Below, one piece after another: positions 39,420-53,245 of a stretch of DNA of 64,000 nt (position 1 is the first letter of the stretch; every line of letters starts with the position of its first letter). Origin of the DNA: Cacajao melanocephalus. Taxonomy: Eukaryota; Chordata; Mammalia; Primates; Pitheciidae. The translations under genes were made by a program, and so were the position numbers. Below the pieces are notes generated by a model. It did no database searches. It saw only the letters and a list, made by a program, of their open reading frames with translations, and had not been told where the DNA came from. The stretch lies in contig CAUYLG010034763.1 of assembly GCA_963573385.1 (NCBI GenBank), forward strand, positions 1 to 64,000, written 5' to 3'.

Positions 39420-40550
39420 TTTTTTTTTCTTTTTTTTTTTTTTTAGCTGTTTGGGTAGAGATATGTTACTTGATCACTTATTAAAATAAAATTTTAATAA
39501 TGCATAATATTTTCTATTGGAAGCTTTTTAATTTTTAATAATTTTTTTGTCAGCAAATTCTCAGGAATTAGATTTCTGGTCAAAAGGTGGGTACAGTTTT
39601 CTGGCACTAGTAACGTATTAACATATTGCTTGAACAAAAAGATGGATCACTTTATAATCTTTATAATGATACCAGCTGTGAGTATTTTTCATAGCTTCCC
39701 AGAGCTATTGTATCATTTTTCATATTCAAAAAGTGTGAGCTGGTAGCTCATTATTCTTTAAATTTACATGTGTGGTTGAACATTTTTCACTTTCTTATTT
39801 ATTGTGCATTTGTCTTTTGTGAAACTTGTATTCACATGCCTTGACCATTTGTTTACTGTGTTTTTTTGCTGGGTAAGTTCCTTTTTGTACTTTAGGTATC
39901 CTGGTTTTACCTATCACATTCTTTAGAAATCTTTTCCTAACATCCAATATTTCCTCTTTTATTTTAACATTCTCTTTCAGGTTCATAAAAGATCTAAATA
40001 TTTAAATACCTTTATCTGACCATATTACATTTTGTATGTTCTCTCACTACTCCATAATTAAAGCATAATCTTGCTTCCAAAATGGTAATCTTACTTTTAG
40101 TTTTTCTAAAATTGACTTTTAAAATACCTAAATCCAAATGGAATACATAAATTCCTTTCCCATGTAACTCTTAAATATATTCAGATTTCTGTCTGAGCTC
40201 TTAATTTTTCTTCAAAAATTCTTATCCCTATTTTTGAATTATTATGCTGTTTAAATTATTATTAAGTTATAATAGAACTTTTGGTTTAATATCATTTACC
40301 TATTTTCCAAATGGTGGCAAATTTGGTTCTTTAACTATTTTTCTTGAAATTGCATGAACTCTACAAGTTAACTCAGGAAAAACCATCATCTTTACTATGA
40401 AGCTCTCTATCCATTTCTGGTCTTACATATTAAGACTTTTCGATATGAAAGTGTTCCTCGGAATTCTCTCATAATTCTGATGATGGTTTACTTCTCAAAG
40501 AACATGTTAATTCAATCTTACTGATGTATCTAAGGTGTCTTGTGACTATT
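39420..40550 (-). mobile_element. Old L1/HAL1-like sequence, reverse orientation
   Basis: T-rich start, then TTGTCTTTTGTGAAACTTG, ATGCCTTGACCATTTG and GAAATCTTTTCCTAACATCC, in the order of a reverse LINE-1 or HAL1 3' part. Continues on the other side of the LTR at 40552-41061. Confidence 0.5.
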
Positions 40551-40551
40551 A

Positions 40552-41061
40552 CAGTGAAAAGCTGTCTGCAAAGACAGCTGCCAACAACTCCTCCCTCCCT
40601 GTATGCACCTGCAACCCCTGCCATCAAGAGGTAGATTCTATCTCCCACCCCTGGAATACTGGCCTTGTGAACTGCTTTGACCTAAATAGAAGGTGGTGAA
40701 TATAATGTTCTGGGACATCCAAAACCAGGCCTTAAGACATCACAGAGCTTCTGCTTTTGCTCTTCCAATTCCTTAAGTCCCATGTGAATAAACACAACTA
40801 CTCTGCTGAAGGCAGGGGTCTCACTAGGCCTCAGCCATTCCAGACACAGACAGGTGAGTGAAGTCTCCTTAATGCTCCAGATCCAGTTGAGCTCTAGCTG
40901 CACACAGCTGCTTGAGTGACCCCAGCTAGGAACACATGGAGCAGAACAACCACCCAGCTGAGCCTAGTCAACCCAGAGAATTATGAGAAATAATAAACTA
41001 TTGTTGTTTTTAGCCATAAATTTTGGGGGTGGTTTGTTATACAGCAGAAGATACTGAAAAA
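40552..41061 (+). mobile_element. MLT1-type solo LTR (ERVL-MaLR)
   Basis: CTGTCTGCAAAGACAGCTGC near the start, CCACCCAGCTGAGCC, GAGAAATAATAAACTATTGT, and GGGTGGTTTGTTATACAGCA at the end are MLT1 landmarks. No internal retroviral region is present. It is non-coding and interrupts older L1/HAL1 sequence. Confidence 0.7.
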
Positions 41062-41695
41062 TTTAACAACACCTTGAAATGATGCTTATACAAATAAATT
41101 TCAAAATAACCTAATTACCTAGTTTATAATTTCCAATTAAACTTCATTTTGATCTTTCATATTTTCTATGTATAAAACCCTATGTAAAATTTTTTTTATC
41201 TCCAACACTGCTTACCTTTATCTTTGCATTCCTTGTTTAAATGTCAAAGATTACAGTACAAAAATTAAAGGGCATGGTCTCAAAAAGTACACTTATTTAG
41301 TTTCTGGACATAAGCAATCTGCTTATAAACATTTTTCTATTAAGTACTATGTAACCATTTGAAATACAGTAGATATTAGCCTTTGGAGTATCTCTCAAAT
41401 CTTAATTTTTAGAAAAAATAGGTTCTAATTCTATTAGATATACTTTTTGGGGCAAATGATATAGCTTTTAATTACTTCACCTACTATAACTTTTTAATAG
41501 AAGTTTTTCTTTTATCAAACTGACTAAACTCTTGCCAATAACAATGAATAATCTTTTCAATTTACTACTGAATTTCATCTAAGCTTTCTCATACTAATAT
41601 TAAAGACTGAGATTGTCTTATAATTATCTTTCATGTGTATTAGGAAAGAATCCTATCATGCAAGAGGGCTACTTTTGAATTTCAATACACAGACA

Positions 41696-41736
<41 letters not shown>

Positions 41737-43130
41737 ATATACAAGGGCATCATTACTCTTTGAAACTCTGAAAACAGTTAACTGTAAACTTATTAGTTTC
41801 AGGTAATATTTGGTGTTTGCGGATATTCTTGGGTGACTTTTTCAATGCCTTCCACACTTTGGCCTTCGACTGTTTCTTATGCTCCCTGCCATGTTTTCTT
41901 GCAAGAAATAATCTAAGTACCTTATCCACCAAATATACTCCTATATAGCTGCTTGACATTCCTTAGTAATTAAAAAAATATCTATGTCTCTTTTTTTAAA
42001 TGTCACCCAGAGAACATACTAATTAGAAAACATACAGGACTGAGATCCATGTGAGGCCAGAATCTGGGCGTTAGGATTGTGTACTTGTTTTTTGTGCAGA
42101 AGGAACCAGCCAAGTAGGCTGACATGTGTAGAACATTAAGTGAACAAGTGCATCATCTTATACCATTAAAGACGGAAAAGTAATTTTCTGGGTAAATATA
42201 GAGCCCCACAACTGGATCGGCTAAGGTGGGCAGGTTGCGTGTATGAGTGAATTAAGGAGAGTGTTCTGAGCTGGCATCTCTAGACTGTCCTTTGACAGGT
42301 TTCCTTCAGCCTCTACAGCTGATTGCTATACATTTAGATATTTAGTTTTACAGGAAACCAAGTTATTGAGTAAGGACAGGGTCTCGTCTTGACCAGATTT
42401 TATGGTTCAGGCTGGCCCGGTTTGCATTATGGTGGGGAGTGCAAGACCCCAAATGATCACGAGGTCTTTATAATCCAAGCCAGGAAGAGGTAACAATATT
42501 CCTATCCTAGAGGTAGTAACAAGTCACTGCATTTGGTCTGGGGCTGAGGGGTAAGGCAGAGCCTACTGTCCTCTTCAGGGAGACAGCACAGTTCTACAGT
42601 TCATTTCAGTCCCACTGTCTTTTCCTCATGTTAATTTAACCTCCTTTCTAATTTGGTTCATTTGTACTTTTTAAATTTTGGATCAGATCTGCTATTGGTT
42701 TACCAATATTCAAAGAAAAACAGGTTGTTAGTTTTATTTATAAATTGCAGTGAAATTTCATTTGCCAGTTGTTTTTTACAACTTATTTCATTCCTTTTCT
42801 TTCCTTGTGTGTTTTTCTTTCACAGTTTTTGTGGAATCTTTTTGAAGTACAGTTAAATTAGTTAATTTTCCCTTTTCACTGAAATAAATGTTTCAGAAAT
42901 ATATTTTTCTTTAAGAACTACACTCTCTCTGGGTGTAGTCCAGACTTAGGTAGCATCTTTTTCATAATCCTAAAAAAAATTGCTCGTCATATTCATTAAT
43001 TCTTCCCAGAAGAATTATTATTAGAGTAACATTTAAAACTTTCTAAATGGTCAGTTTTTTTGTGTGTGTTTTGCTTCTGTTTTTCTTATTTAATTCTATT
43101 ACCACTGACTTATGGTCAGCAATGTGGTTT
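41062..43130 (-). mobile_element. Continuation of old L1/HAL1-like sequence
   Basis: AT-rich sequence with reverse LINE-like text (for example TTTAATTTGGTTCATTTGTAC-type runs near 42650 and TCTATTACCACTGACTTATG near 43095). A (CA)n run splits it at 41690-41734. Boundaries are weak. The 68-codon lysine-rich minus ORF at 41753-41959 may be a LINE remnant. Confidence 0.4.
41690..41734. repeat. (CA)n microsatellite
   Basis: A CA run with one early interruption by TA, about 40 bp, likely polymorphic. Confidence 0.95.
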
Positions 43131-44559
43131 GGAAACATGCCTCCCTTTTGGAGGGAGCGTACTGAGTCCCTGTGCACAGAATACCTGGCTCTCACCCACA
43201 ACCATACCATTTACTATGGTCCCTGCACTAACAGAGTTTAAACATACTTAAGTAGTTATGATTTGACAGCTTAATTTGGTGCCTCTGCTCTCTTCTTAAG
43301 TGGTACAGTAAAATCTAAATTCTTAAACTCATATCCAAAGTCAACTTTAGCCCTTAAATGAAGGTGAACATATCATATGCTGAAATGTGCAGCATAAATG
43401 AGGTAGATCAATGTGGGAGAAACAAGTCTGCCAGGGATCAATTACACTATTGGATTTTACAGGGATCATGGGATCTCAATCCAATAGGCAGGTAAATTCC
43501 ATTTTCCAAGCCTGTTTTCAGATGTACTGACTGAAGTATGGGCACAGCATTATTCCAGAGTAGTCTAAGGCAATATGCATTTTGAACTGCCTTTGTTAGT
43601 TTGTAACAATTACATAAACAAGCACAGACATGTTTTGGATCATCTTTTCTTTCTCATGTTTACTCTAGCTCAGAAATGGCCTTGAGAACAGGTACAGAAA
43701 GATAAAGTCAGGAGCAGGGCAACTGGGTTATCTACGTGAAGACATTTCTCTTTAAAGTACTAAGGAGATTGATCACGCTTGTCACCACCATGCAACTCAC
43801 GAGACAGTGGAGCAGGTCACTGGGATGCTACCCGAGGCAACACTGATATGAGAGAATCTGATTAGCCAAAGGAGGTGCACATTCTCAACCGAATTTTCAT
43901 GACATGCCACCCTATGGAGTAGCATCAAAAAGTAAACACGGCATTAACTCCTTCCACATTATCTTATCTGTCAATGTTAAAGGTCAGACAACCAAAGTCT
44001 TCTCCTTCGGCAAATAGAATACTACGTTATTTTCTGTTTAATTTAGGCATTCGTGTATCTGAGGGCACTAGCTAGGGAGAATTTCCACGTCATACTTTCT
44101 CCCCTCTGGGCCAACTACCACCTATACTCTTACTTCAGCTTAGAAACATTCGCTGACAACAAAACCACAGAACTAGAGGTTTAGGACTAGGTGATGTCTT
44201 CCTTACAGGTTCTTTGAGTCTTCATTTTATAGATGAGAAGACTGAAGACCAAATTAATTCAACATGTCCCAAAAAATTACCATTTAACATTCATCAAGTT
44301 AAATGGTCATAAAAGTCTAGCTCAGGAACGCTAACAGGCAAAAAGTCATAAAAGTCACGATCCCAAGGGCCACAGATTTACGTGGTATCACCATGAGGTC
44401 CGGAGGATGCAGGTGAAGCAAGCATCTTCCTTGTTTTGTCTACCTTCCTCTGTGAGCTGGACAAAGGTGTTCCTAAAGGGGTAGCCTCAACATTCTAATA
44501 TTCACAACACCAAAAACAACAGAAGACAGTGTGGCAGCTGGATGGCCCTTGGAGGCTGG

Positions 44560-44890
44560 CTAGTCCGCCTACCCTCACCGACCCACACTTTAAGAGGAAG
44601 AAGCCGAGGCCCTGACAGGTAGAGACACTTGCATGGGTCAAGCCAATCACACCGGAGTCTGTGTTTACACCAAGTGACCAGACTCCTCGGCCTGTGCTCG
44701 TCCTGCTAAGCCCAGCAGCTCCTGCCTCCTAAATGTCTCCCCTACATCATACCCTGTGAAGAAAGACAGAGGTGCTCCCTATACAATCACCTCTACTTTT
44801 CAGATAGGAAAACAGAAGTCCCACCCAGGTCACAGTTGGTGCCTGAACAATCCACATTTTCGGATTTCTTGCCTAGTGCTCCTTTTACTA
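44560..44890 (-). mobile_element. Two MIR-like fragments
   Basis: GAAGCCGAGGCCCTGACAGG and GATAGGAAAACAGAAGTCCC each precede text like the reverse MIR core (GGTCACAGTTGGTGCC). Divergence is high. Confidence 0.4.
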
Positions 44891-45089
44891 AATGACATGG
44901 TCTCCCTTAGGAAATGTCCCTAGTCATAGCCCAAGCCCGCCCCTGCTTGTTTTCATCATCCAACAGGGCAAGGCATTCAAAACTGACCAGACGATGCGAG
45001 ACAGACATGTTCCCCTAAGATGCTGCACAGGCCCTGCAGGAATGCATTCCCGGGGTAAGGGGTGAGGCCAGTGGCTGATGAGTCTTTAC

Positions 45090-45221
45090 CTTCAAATGCT
45101 CGTGCAGCATCCACGAGGTGGGTCCAATCTAACCCTGTGGCTGTGTCCGGGAGGGGCATCAGGCCAGGATCTGCGCACTTGGACTTATCTGATAAGGACC
45201 CATCAGAGAACCAGAACTCAT
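45090..45221 (-). CDS. SIPA1L2: SIPA1-like protein 2, internal coding exon (5th from the 3' end)
   Basis: The acceptor is a pyrimidine tract ending CTGTTTAG and the donor is GTAAAG. The exon is 132 nt and phase 1 at both ends, so it is symmetric and could be skipped in frame. Its first two bases complete the asparagine codon from the upstream exon. It then encodes [32 protein letters not shown] and [11 protein letters not shown]. The aromatic EFWF start and the TGLDW...LVDAARAFE segment are strongly SIPA1L-like in my recall. A composite GTCA-rich repeat array begins only about 20 nt upstream of the acceptor and may supply the branchpoint (see findings). Confidence 0.9.
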
Positions 45222-45242
45222 CTAAACAGAAATAAAACCAGA

Positions 45243-45437
45243 GAGTCAGTCAGTCAGGCAGAGCCTGGGCACCACTGTCCCTCCCAGAGTCAGTCAGTCA
45301 GTCAGGCACAGGCTGGGCACCACTGTTCCTCTCAGAGTGAGTGAGTGAGTCAGTCAGTCAGGCAGTCAGTCAAGCACAGGCAATTCTGTCCCCTTCCAGA
45401 GTCTGTCAGTCAGTACAGGAACCACCATCCCCTCCCA
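45243..45437. repeat. Composite GTCA tetranucleotide / minisatellite array
   Basis: There are four degenerate units beginning GAGT at 45243, 45287, 45335 and 45399, of 44, 48, 64 and about 39 bp. Each has a variable (GTCA)n head, followed in the first two by GGCACCACTGT and then a pyrimidine-rich end. On the transcript strand the heads read as repeated CTGAC. The array starts about 20 bp from the acceptor of the 132-nt exon, so its length could affect splicing. Confidence 0.85.
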
Positions 45438-48400
45438 AAGTGGCCAAGAACATTTTTCCTGGTCTTAATGGAAAAAGAAAACATGAAGCTGCAGTTGCCC
45501 AAAAGGCATATAGCTGGAAAAATGGAGGTCTGTAAAAAGCAGCTGAGTCTGTACTAGTGAGAGGTCAGCCAGCATGTAAGGGCAAGGGCTGCAGGGAGAT
45601 TAGAATCAAGCCTTTGTACACTATTATAATTTCACGGTTTTTCTTCCGGGACTACTCAAAAGTACATCTTTCTTTTGAGTACATCCAGGTCTGAGTGTTG
45701 AAGGATAAATTCTCATTTTTTTCAGGTGAGACTTACTCTTTTTAAAAGTGTTGCAGCGTTTACATTGCTATAAGAAGTATTGGAGCAATCTCTATCCTGA
45801 TTTAAAAAGCTTACTGAGGAACACATCTAAGCTGAGCATCACAAACTTGCGATGCTTCAAACACCAATTTATTAGAAAAATGTAGTAACACTTTGTTTTT
45901 ATTAATAGATGAGACTGAGGATGCTGTTTTATACATGAAGCACAAACATAGTGGTTGGACTACTTTTCTGACTTAGTAAGATGGTTTTATCAATGGCTAA
46001 ACCAGAAACCACTCACCCATCCTGTATTCAATGTTGGGTAGTTTTCCTTTGGCTATGAATGGACCTTCTCCCTTTCTTTTTCTCCTTAAACTCTCATCAA
46101 GGTACTTTAAGTGTTTATGTCATTAATAATACTAGTTGTTAAGAACTTATTATGCATCTGAGGACAAGTTCTAAAAAGGCTTCAACTGGACTTTCTTTAA
46201 TGTGCCTTTTCTGAACCTGCCCAGAATACTGCATGCAGCTGCATGTGAACACATCTGACTAATTAGACCAATCAAAATAATGACCACCTGGCTGTCTGAG
46301 CCTGCAATTATGTCAAGTAAGGGGCATAATTAACCAAATGCACCTGTAATTTTTATTCCCACATCCTTTTAGGTAGCTGTGAAATGCTGGCATCTGGACT
46401 AAGACAGATAGATTTGTAAATTTGGCCTTGAAGGAGATCAACAGACTTTTGAGACTCTTGACAAATGCAGCTCATAGCGGATCTCTAACAGTTACAGCTA
46501 CACCAGTTTTCCATGCTGCTACCTACTACCTTTAGAAGTTAGGGTAATATTCCACCTAATTGTTCCCTGCCTCTATTTTGAAGGGAACCTAGTAATGGAT
46601 GTATCATCCACATTGTTTCCACAACCCCCTTCTCCATGTGCTCTTCTTTGAAACAACACTGGTTTTTCCTTGTTCTGTGTGTGATATGCTTGTCCTTGCC
46701 AAGAGGTTAACCAGCAGAGGCAGGAAGCAGCAAATAGGAGTGGGAGGTGGGAAGGAGGGCACCCAGCACTCACAGTTTTCCAGGAGCATCCTCGTCCCTG
46801 CTGAGCAAAGGCTGGGCTGACCTGGCTGTCAGGTCCTGTCTCAGTGGCTTAGGATTCAACCCTCAAGCAGAAAGGTAAAGAGGCCCAGGGATCTTCCTTT
46901 ACTTAAAAAACCACTTCCTTCTCTCTCTCCAACTCATATGCTGCTTGCTCAAGGCAGGTTTTCTGCACTGAGTGTAAAGAAATTATATATGGAGGCAGCA
47001 ATTACTTTTGTCACTGATTTCCACATGGCTGAGCTCTTCGGGAAATGGTGCAAGAGCAGCATAGCTCTGCGAGGGCTGCGGAAGTCAGGCAGGCTGGAAT
47101 CTGGGCCCACTGCAGCCCTGTCCTCGCTCCTTCCCTCTTCAGAGAGGAAGCATCAGGGAGCGGAATGGAATTTTATTCAGATATATAAACATTTCTACAG
47201 GAAGTACATTTTGTTAATCATGTTTTACTGAGAAATGACAACTTGTGAATATTCTTTGTGTTTATAAAGAAACAATCCTTCACTCCAGCTTCTGGCATTC
47301 TTGAAGGCTAAAATCAAACCTAACTCACATTCTATGTGCTATCTACTTTTTCCCCTAAGACCACTACACAACAAGATCCTTACTTGGTGATAACAAGAGA
47401 TAGGAAGAGAGAAAAATAGCACAGTAGACAAGAAGCGTAAAATGGAATGAGAACACATGGGACAGTGGCCAGTCCCCTGATTCACAAGCTGGGATGTGAA
47501 GTCCCTTGCTTCCCCCTCCCCTTGTCCCTACTGCAACTGTGTGCTCAAAGAGCCATCTTTCCCAAATACTCAATAGAGTGATTTCTTGACAGTCTTGGGT
47601 TAAATAATTAAAGCTTTGACAATTCCTAAGCACCTCTAAAGTTCCTGATATGTGGCCATTCATAATTGTGCCAAGGCACAAACCTGAATCTTGGTGTCCC
47701 AGAGTATATGAGTGAGTGGGCCCAGCTGCCCACAGAGCAGCCTGGCCAACCAGCTCTGAAGGTCTTTGCCTGCTGCCCCCTCCCCTACGCAATGCATGCA
47801 GAGACCACACAGTAAGTGGCATTGATAGCTTTGGGATCTGAGATGGTCTCGGGGTGTACATTTCACAACCAAAAACAAGCCCGGGCAACCACTCACCACT
47901 TTTAATCTGTATAGCTGGTGAAGCAGGGAGAAGAAGCAAAGGACATTTGCTGGTGACATTTTTTCTTTATTACAAAATATTGTCCCCTCTCCTCCAGTGG
48001 TGAATGGGACTTCTATCTGACACTGCAGAACTGGCAAAGGTTAGCACAGATTAGATGTCTCCTTCTCTCTAGAGTTTATCTGGAGCACTGTCCACTCAGC
48101 AGTCTACCCACAATGTATTTGGTAAGTGACTACTGCCTGCCACATGACGGAGGTATAACAGTGAGTAAGAGAGGCAAGGCCCTGCTCTCATGAAGCTTTA
48201 CATCAAAGACAGTAAATGAATAAACAAGAAAATACAAGGAGTGACTAAGTCTTCTGCAGAAAACAAAACAGGGTGATGTGACTGTGAAGCTTGGTGGCAT
48301 GTTTGGGGGAGGCCTGTCCAAGGAGGGGACACTTGGCTGACACCCAAATGATGAGAAGCTTCTTAATGAAGAGCATAGTTTAGGAATAAAAACTGTGAAA

Positions 48401-48583
48401 AAATGTGGATTTAAATCTAAAATCCATCATTTTTCAACAAGCAGGAAGAGCCTTATGTTAATGGCAGTCTTGTTAGACGAAGAGCCATCTATATATCTCC
48501 ATGAATAATCAACATGAAAAGCACATAGTTTCTTTTCCATTGAAAATTACTATTCTTTTTTTGTTTTTGTTTCTTCAAGACTC

Positions 48584-48970
48584 TGACTTAGTTTGGATGT
48601 TCTCCCCTCTAAATCTCATGTTGAAACCTAATTCCCAGTGTTGACGGTAGGGCCTGGTGGAAGGTGTTTGAGTCATGGGTGGATCCCTCGTGGCCTGGTG
48701 CTACCATCATGATGGTGAGTGAGTTCTCATGAGATTTGGTTGGATGTGACATCTTGCCTTTGACTCTGTCTTGCTCCCTCTCTCTTGCTATGTGCTCCCC
48801 ACTCTACCTTCCACCATGACTGTAGCTTCCTGAGGCCCTAACCAGAAGCTGATGCCAGCACTATGCTTCCTCAACAGCCTGAAGAACCAAAAGCCAATTA
48901 AACCTTTTTTTTAATAAATCACCCAGCCCCAGGTATTTCTTTACAGCAATGCAAGAACAGCCTAACACAG
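48584..48970 (+). mobile_element. MST/THE1-type solo LTR (ERVL-MaLR)
   Basis: TGACTTAGTTTGGATGTTCT, ATGAGATTTGG, CAATTAAACC and GGTATTTCTTTACAGCAATG appear in LTR order, ending GAACAGCCTAACACAG. It is a solo LTR with no internal genes. Confidence 0.82.
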
Positions 48971-49189
48971 ATTCTAAATTAGCCAAAATTATTTGCAATA
49001 CTTTTATCACTACCACCATCACCCAGATGATGTTTACTGAGCATCTACTATATTCCAGGTACTACATCAGAACCTAGGGACGAATAACTGGCAAGACACA
49101 AGTTCTATCCTCAAAGAACCCTCTCAACAAACAGAATAATACTGCTGGTGTTGGTCTGAGAGGGGTTTGGATTAAAATATGCATAGTAC

Positions 49190-49650
<461 letters not shown>

Positions 49651-51892
49651 TTATAGGAAAGGCACCACTTGCCTTAGGTATCAAAGCCTGTTATTTTAAA
49701 TCCAGCTCTCCTAAGCCTCAGAAGCCCAGACAGCTCTTCTGGCCAATTAAGACAAGACAGTGACCTCTTCAGTTGGGTGGCTGGCTTGCTTCCCAGGTGC
49801 CAACCCAGGAAAGTAGGTGGCACAAGTGTGGGACACATTTGCAGGCTCCCCACACAGAGCATGGTGACCTCCTGGTACAGCAAGTTTCTCATTGAGTTTT
49901 TCCGATGGGAAACCTGAACCAATGTTGCATATGGTATCACATACTAATGTCAATAAGATAAGACATCTAGTGGGTAGAAAATAATAGTAACTGAATTTAC
50001 TTCATACCCATAATACCTCCTGGGAGTTCTCAGGATGAGTTAAAAAACAGGACAGAAGGGAGGACACTTTCTGAAAGCATTTCTTGGGCACAGTTGGATA
50101 GATGCTGTCCTACCTCACTTTTGAAGAATTATGACCTTCTCTGTGCTCATAATTCTCACTGCCCATGTTGTATGTGGACCTAACTCAGCCTTTCAAGAGA
50201 CTCATGATTTTTGAAAGGTGGGTAATGTCAGGGAACCACCACCTGCCACCTGCTCTGGCTCGCGACATTGATCTTGTGGCTTCCCATCTGTTTACTCAAA
50301 ACCTGAAATTACAGTAACTATCTTCACTGAGTCTGAGTTTATTGCTATTATTATGAATGCCAAGGAGCCTCCCAACAGCATGTCCTGGTGGTCAGATATC
50401 TGAGGTTTCACAATTAAACTTTTCAGAAACCAATGAATGTTTATTACGGGGAACACTGAGGACATTTGAAAAAAGAGAAAGAAGTATTATACTGAATAAT
50501 ACTGCCTAGTCAAATACTGAATAGTCAAAACCCTGTTTGCAGGTGGAAGGGCACCTTGCCATACCACCCTTGGTAAGGATTCTTCTGGTGGTAGGTAGTC
50601 CTTATCATCTATGACACAAAACCAACGAGTGTACACATGTGGTCTGAAGCAGCAAGTATTACATTATAACTAAAATACTATTTTATTTTATTTATTCCAA
50701 ACTCTCCCACCCTCCTACTTCAAGGGGCATTCTTTGTGATATGTATAGGTCAGAACCATAGGATTGGAAACCACACATAAGCTAATATTCTGTATTTTCA
50801 TTTTTGAAATCTAAAAATTCTCATTATTCCATTTTCATAGGAAGATTTCACCATTCCTGGAGAGTTTTGATCTCTGTTCTATAAATAAAACAAAAAAATT
50901 ATCTTTAAACCTGTGAGCCTGCCAATGCTTGGGATTGTGCTGAATGAACCCAGGTGTCTATCTGCCAATGAAGAAAAGGAAACTATGACTGCTTTTCAAT
51001 GTCACTGGTTATCTGGCCTGTGAACTTTGTGTTCAAAAGCCCACTTTCATCGTTTTTCTTATCTGGGCCCTTAAATAAATTTTCTTCTGCAATCTACCAA
51101 TGACAGAAACAAAGGTACTAAAAGCAAGGCAGAAACGTTTTGAGAAATATTTTCAACTGCTGGATCAGGTGATATTTGCATACCTCCAAGTTGAAGACAT
51201 AAAGATACAGCACATTTCAGTAACTTCACAGGAAATACAGATGAATCATGACATGAATTACATCCAAAATGAGCTTGTTAAGTATGAAGATTAAGATCTT
51301 AGTCTCAAGAGAAGAAAGACTGAGAGAGATTCAAATCTGTAACTTTAAAAGCTAAAAATACCTGAAAGAGAAGCCTGTGACTATAATAATTACATGTAGA
51401 AAAAGTACAGAGATTAGGTCTTCCGATATTCACTGGGAAGAGATGGGCAGTTACTGGCACTTTGCCCTGCCACCCTCCTTGCAAATTAAAAAAATTTGCA
51501 AAATCTGATTGAGTATCTCCTGGTGAGATTCTCTCTTCCCTAGGAATGCTCTAAGTTTTAAAGTTTAAAAGAAGAATATCCGTGCTTTCTGAGTTTTCTG
51601 CCTAACTCTATCTACACAGCTATTTAAAACCATCTGGAACCGACCTCAGCTCCAAGTTTTACAGTGAAGCTATGTCTCTCTGAGAAACTAAGAGAAACTA
51701 CTGGGCAACTTCAAATATTCCTCATTTCTCACTCAAAGACATCTTCTGGGCATTAACACTCACATTTCAGCTTTCTGGGCTGCTCTAGTTTTTGACTGTC
51801 AAACTATTCTTAAAGGGTAATATCTTCTTAGAGAGGGTCTACAGAATGGCCAGAAACCAGAGAAAGAAGAGGAGTACTAAAATCTGCCTTGA

Positions 51893-52270
51893 GTAGATCT
51901 TAATGGTGCAAAAGTGATACATATTTGGTAGAAATCATAATTCCAATTTTGGATTTTGAACTTTTCCCTAGCTAGTGATATGTGGTATGACACTCTGTCA
52001 CAATGCCCAACTGTGGCAGTGAGCCAGAGCTGCCAGTCAGCCACGAGATTCCATGGGTAAATAACTGATATTGTATGGTGTACTGTGTTGCAAGATGATT
52101 TTGCCCAATTAGAGGCTAATGCAAGTGTGCTGAGTATGTTTAAGGTAGGGTAGGAAATGCTATGACATTCAGTAGGATAGGTGACCATATACATGGTCAA
52201 CTTACAATATTTTCAACTTATGATGGGTTTATCTGGACATGACCCCATCGTAAGTCAAAGAGCAGTTATA
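51893..52270. mobile_element. DNA-transposon relic (Tigger-like)
   Basis: GGTGCAAAAGTGATACATA, GCCCAATTAGAGGCTAATG, CAACTTATGATGGGTTTATC and the CCCCATCGTAAGTCAAAGAG end correspond to a common MER-class DNA element. Subfamily not named. Confidence 0.55.
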
Positions 52271-52654
52271 ATCACATAGGCCTGACTGTGGTAGTCAGAA
52301 GGCTGGGGAACTAGAGACCTCCAAACAACTAGATTCTGGAAGCTTAAACTTTCCATGGACAGGGGGTTAGAAATCAGAAGATTTTAGGGGATTAGACATC
52401 AACATGAATTACTTCCAGCTTTCTGATTTACATTTTCTTAGTTCATCCACCAAGCCTAGAGAACTTTTTCTGAGTAGTTTCTTATACATAGCTATTGGAG
52501 ATGTATCACCAAATAAGAAGACTTCTTTAAAGAATAGCAAAACTCTTAGTGCTTTTTCTAGAGAAGGAAAAAAGAAGACAAGTAAGGCAGTTTTCAACTA
52601 GGACAGTGAATGAATAGTGTAACTTGACTGTTTCCTAATTGTGCCTTTGAACAC

Positions 52655-53245
52655 ATTAAAAAAGGATACAGTCCTCCAGCATATGAATAGATAGATAAAC
52701 TACAGTGCATCTAGATGATGTAATATTATTCAGCTGTAAAAAGAAATGAGCTATCAAGCTATGAAAAGACACAGAAGAAGCTGAATGCTTATTACTAAAT
52801 AGAAGAGGCCAGTCTGAAAAGGCTGCACACTGTAGGATTCCAACTATACGACATTCTGGAAAAGGTAAAACCATGGAAATGGCAAAAAGATTAGTGGTTG
52901 CCAGGAGCTAGAGGGGAGGGAGGGATGAAAAGGCAGAGCACAGACGATTTTTTGGGCAGTGTAACTACTCAGAATGATACTATACTGGCAGAAACATGTC
53001 ACCTTACACATTTGTAGAAACCCACAGAATGCATAACACCAAGAATGAACCCTAATGTAAACCAGGGCCTTTGGGTGATACTGACCTGTCAACACAGGTT
53101 CATCGATTATAACACATGTACTACTGCCACTCTGTGAGGGCAGGGGCTTGTTGACAGCAGGGGAAACGTGTTGGGGAGGTATATGGAAAATCCCTGTACT
53201 TTTTGGTGTGAACCTAAAACTGCTCTAAAAAGTATATATATATTT
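52655..53245 (+). mobile_element. L1M-type 3' end
   Basis: GTAATATTATTCAGCTGTAA, CTATACGACATTCTGG, AGTGGTTGCCAGGAGCTAG and GAACCTAAAACTGCTCTAAA are 3' UTR landmarks. Antisense to the host gene and frame-broken. Confidence 0.8.

Larger units (their letters stand above)
35352..45089 (-). other. Intron between the 132-nt and 54-nt exons
   Basis: About 9.7 kb. It holds a 62-bp tandem duplication (37785-37908), a (TC)n run near 38469, old L1/HAL1-like sequence (39420-43130) interrupted by an MLT1-type LTR (40552-41061), a (CA)n microsatellite (41690-41734) and MIR-like fragments at 44560-44890. The rest shows no recognised feature. No additional exon is needed, because the phases of the flanking exons already match. 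Confidence 0.6.

Noticed and set aside
41753..41959. Lysine-rich 68-codon ORF, possible small gene
   Set aside because: Sits in old LINE-like sequence and is AT-rich; more likely a LINE remnant.
45243..45437. CRISPR-like spaced repeats
   Set aside because: Units are unequal, degenerate and head-to-tail, in a primate intron. This is a minisatellite.
47364..47939. 191-codon minus-strand ORF, the longest in the window
   Set aside because: It lies in an intron whose flanking exons already match in phase, has no recognised domain, and an overlapping ORF in another frame is equally open. Treated as chance.
48584..48970. Possible provirus
   Set aside because: Only an LTR is present, with no internal retroviral region or second LTR within the window. 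The same holds for 40552-41061.
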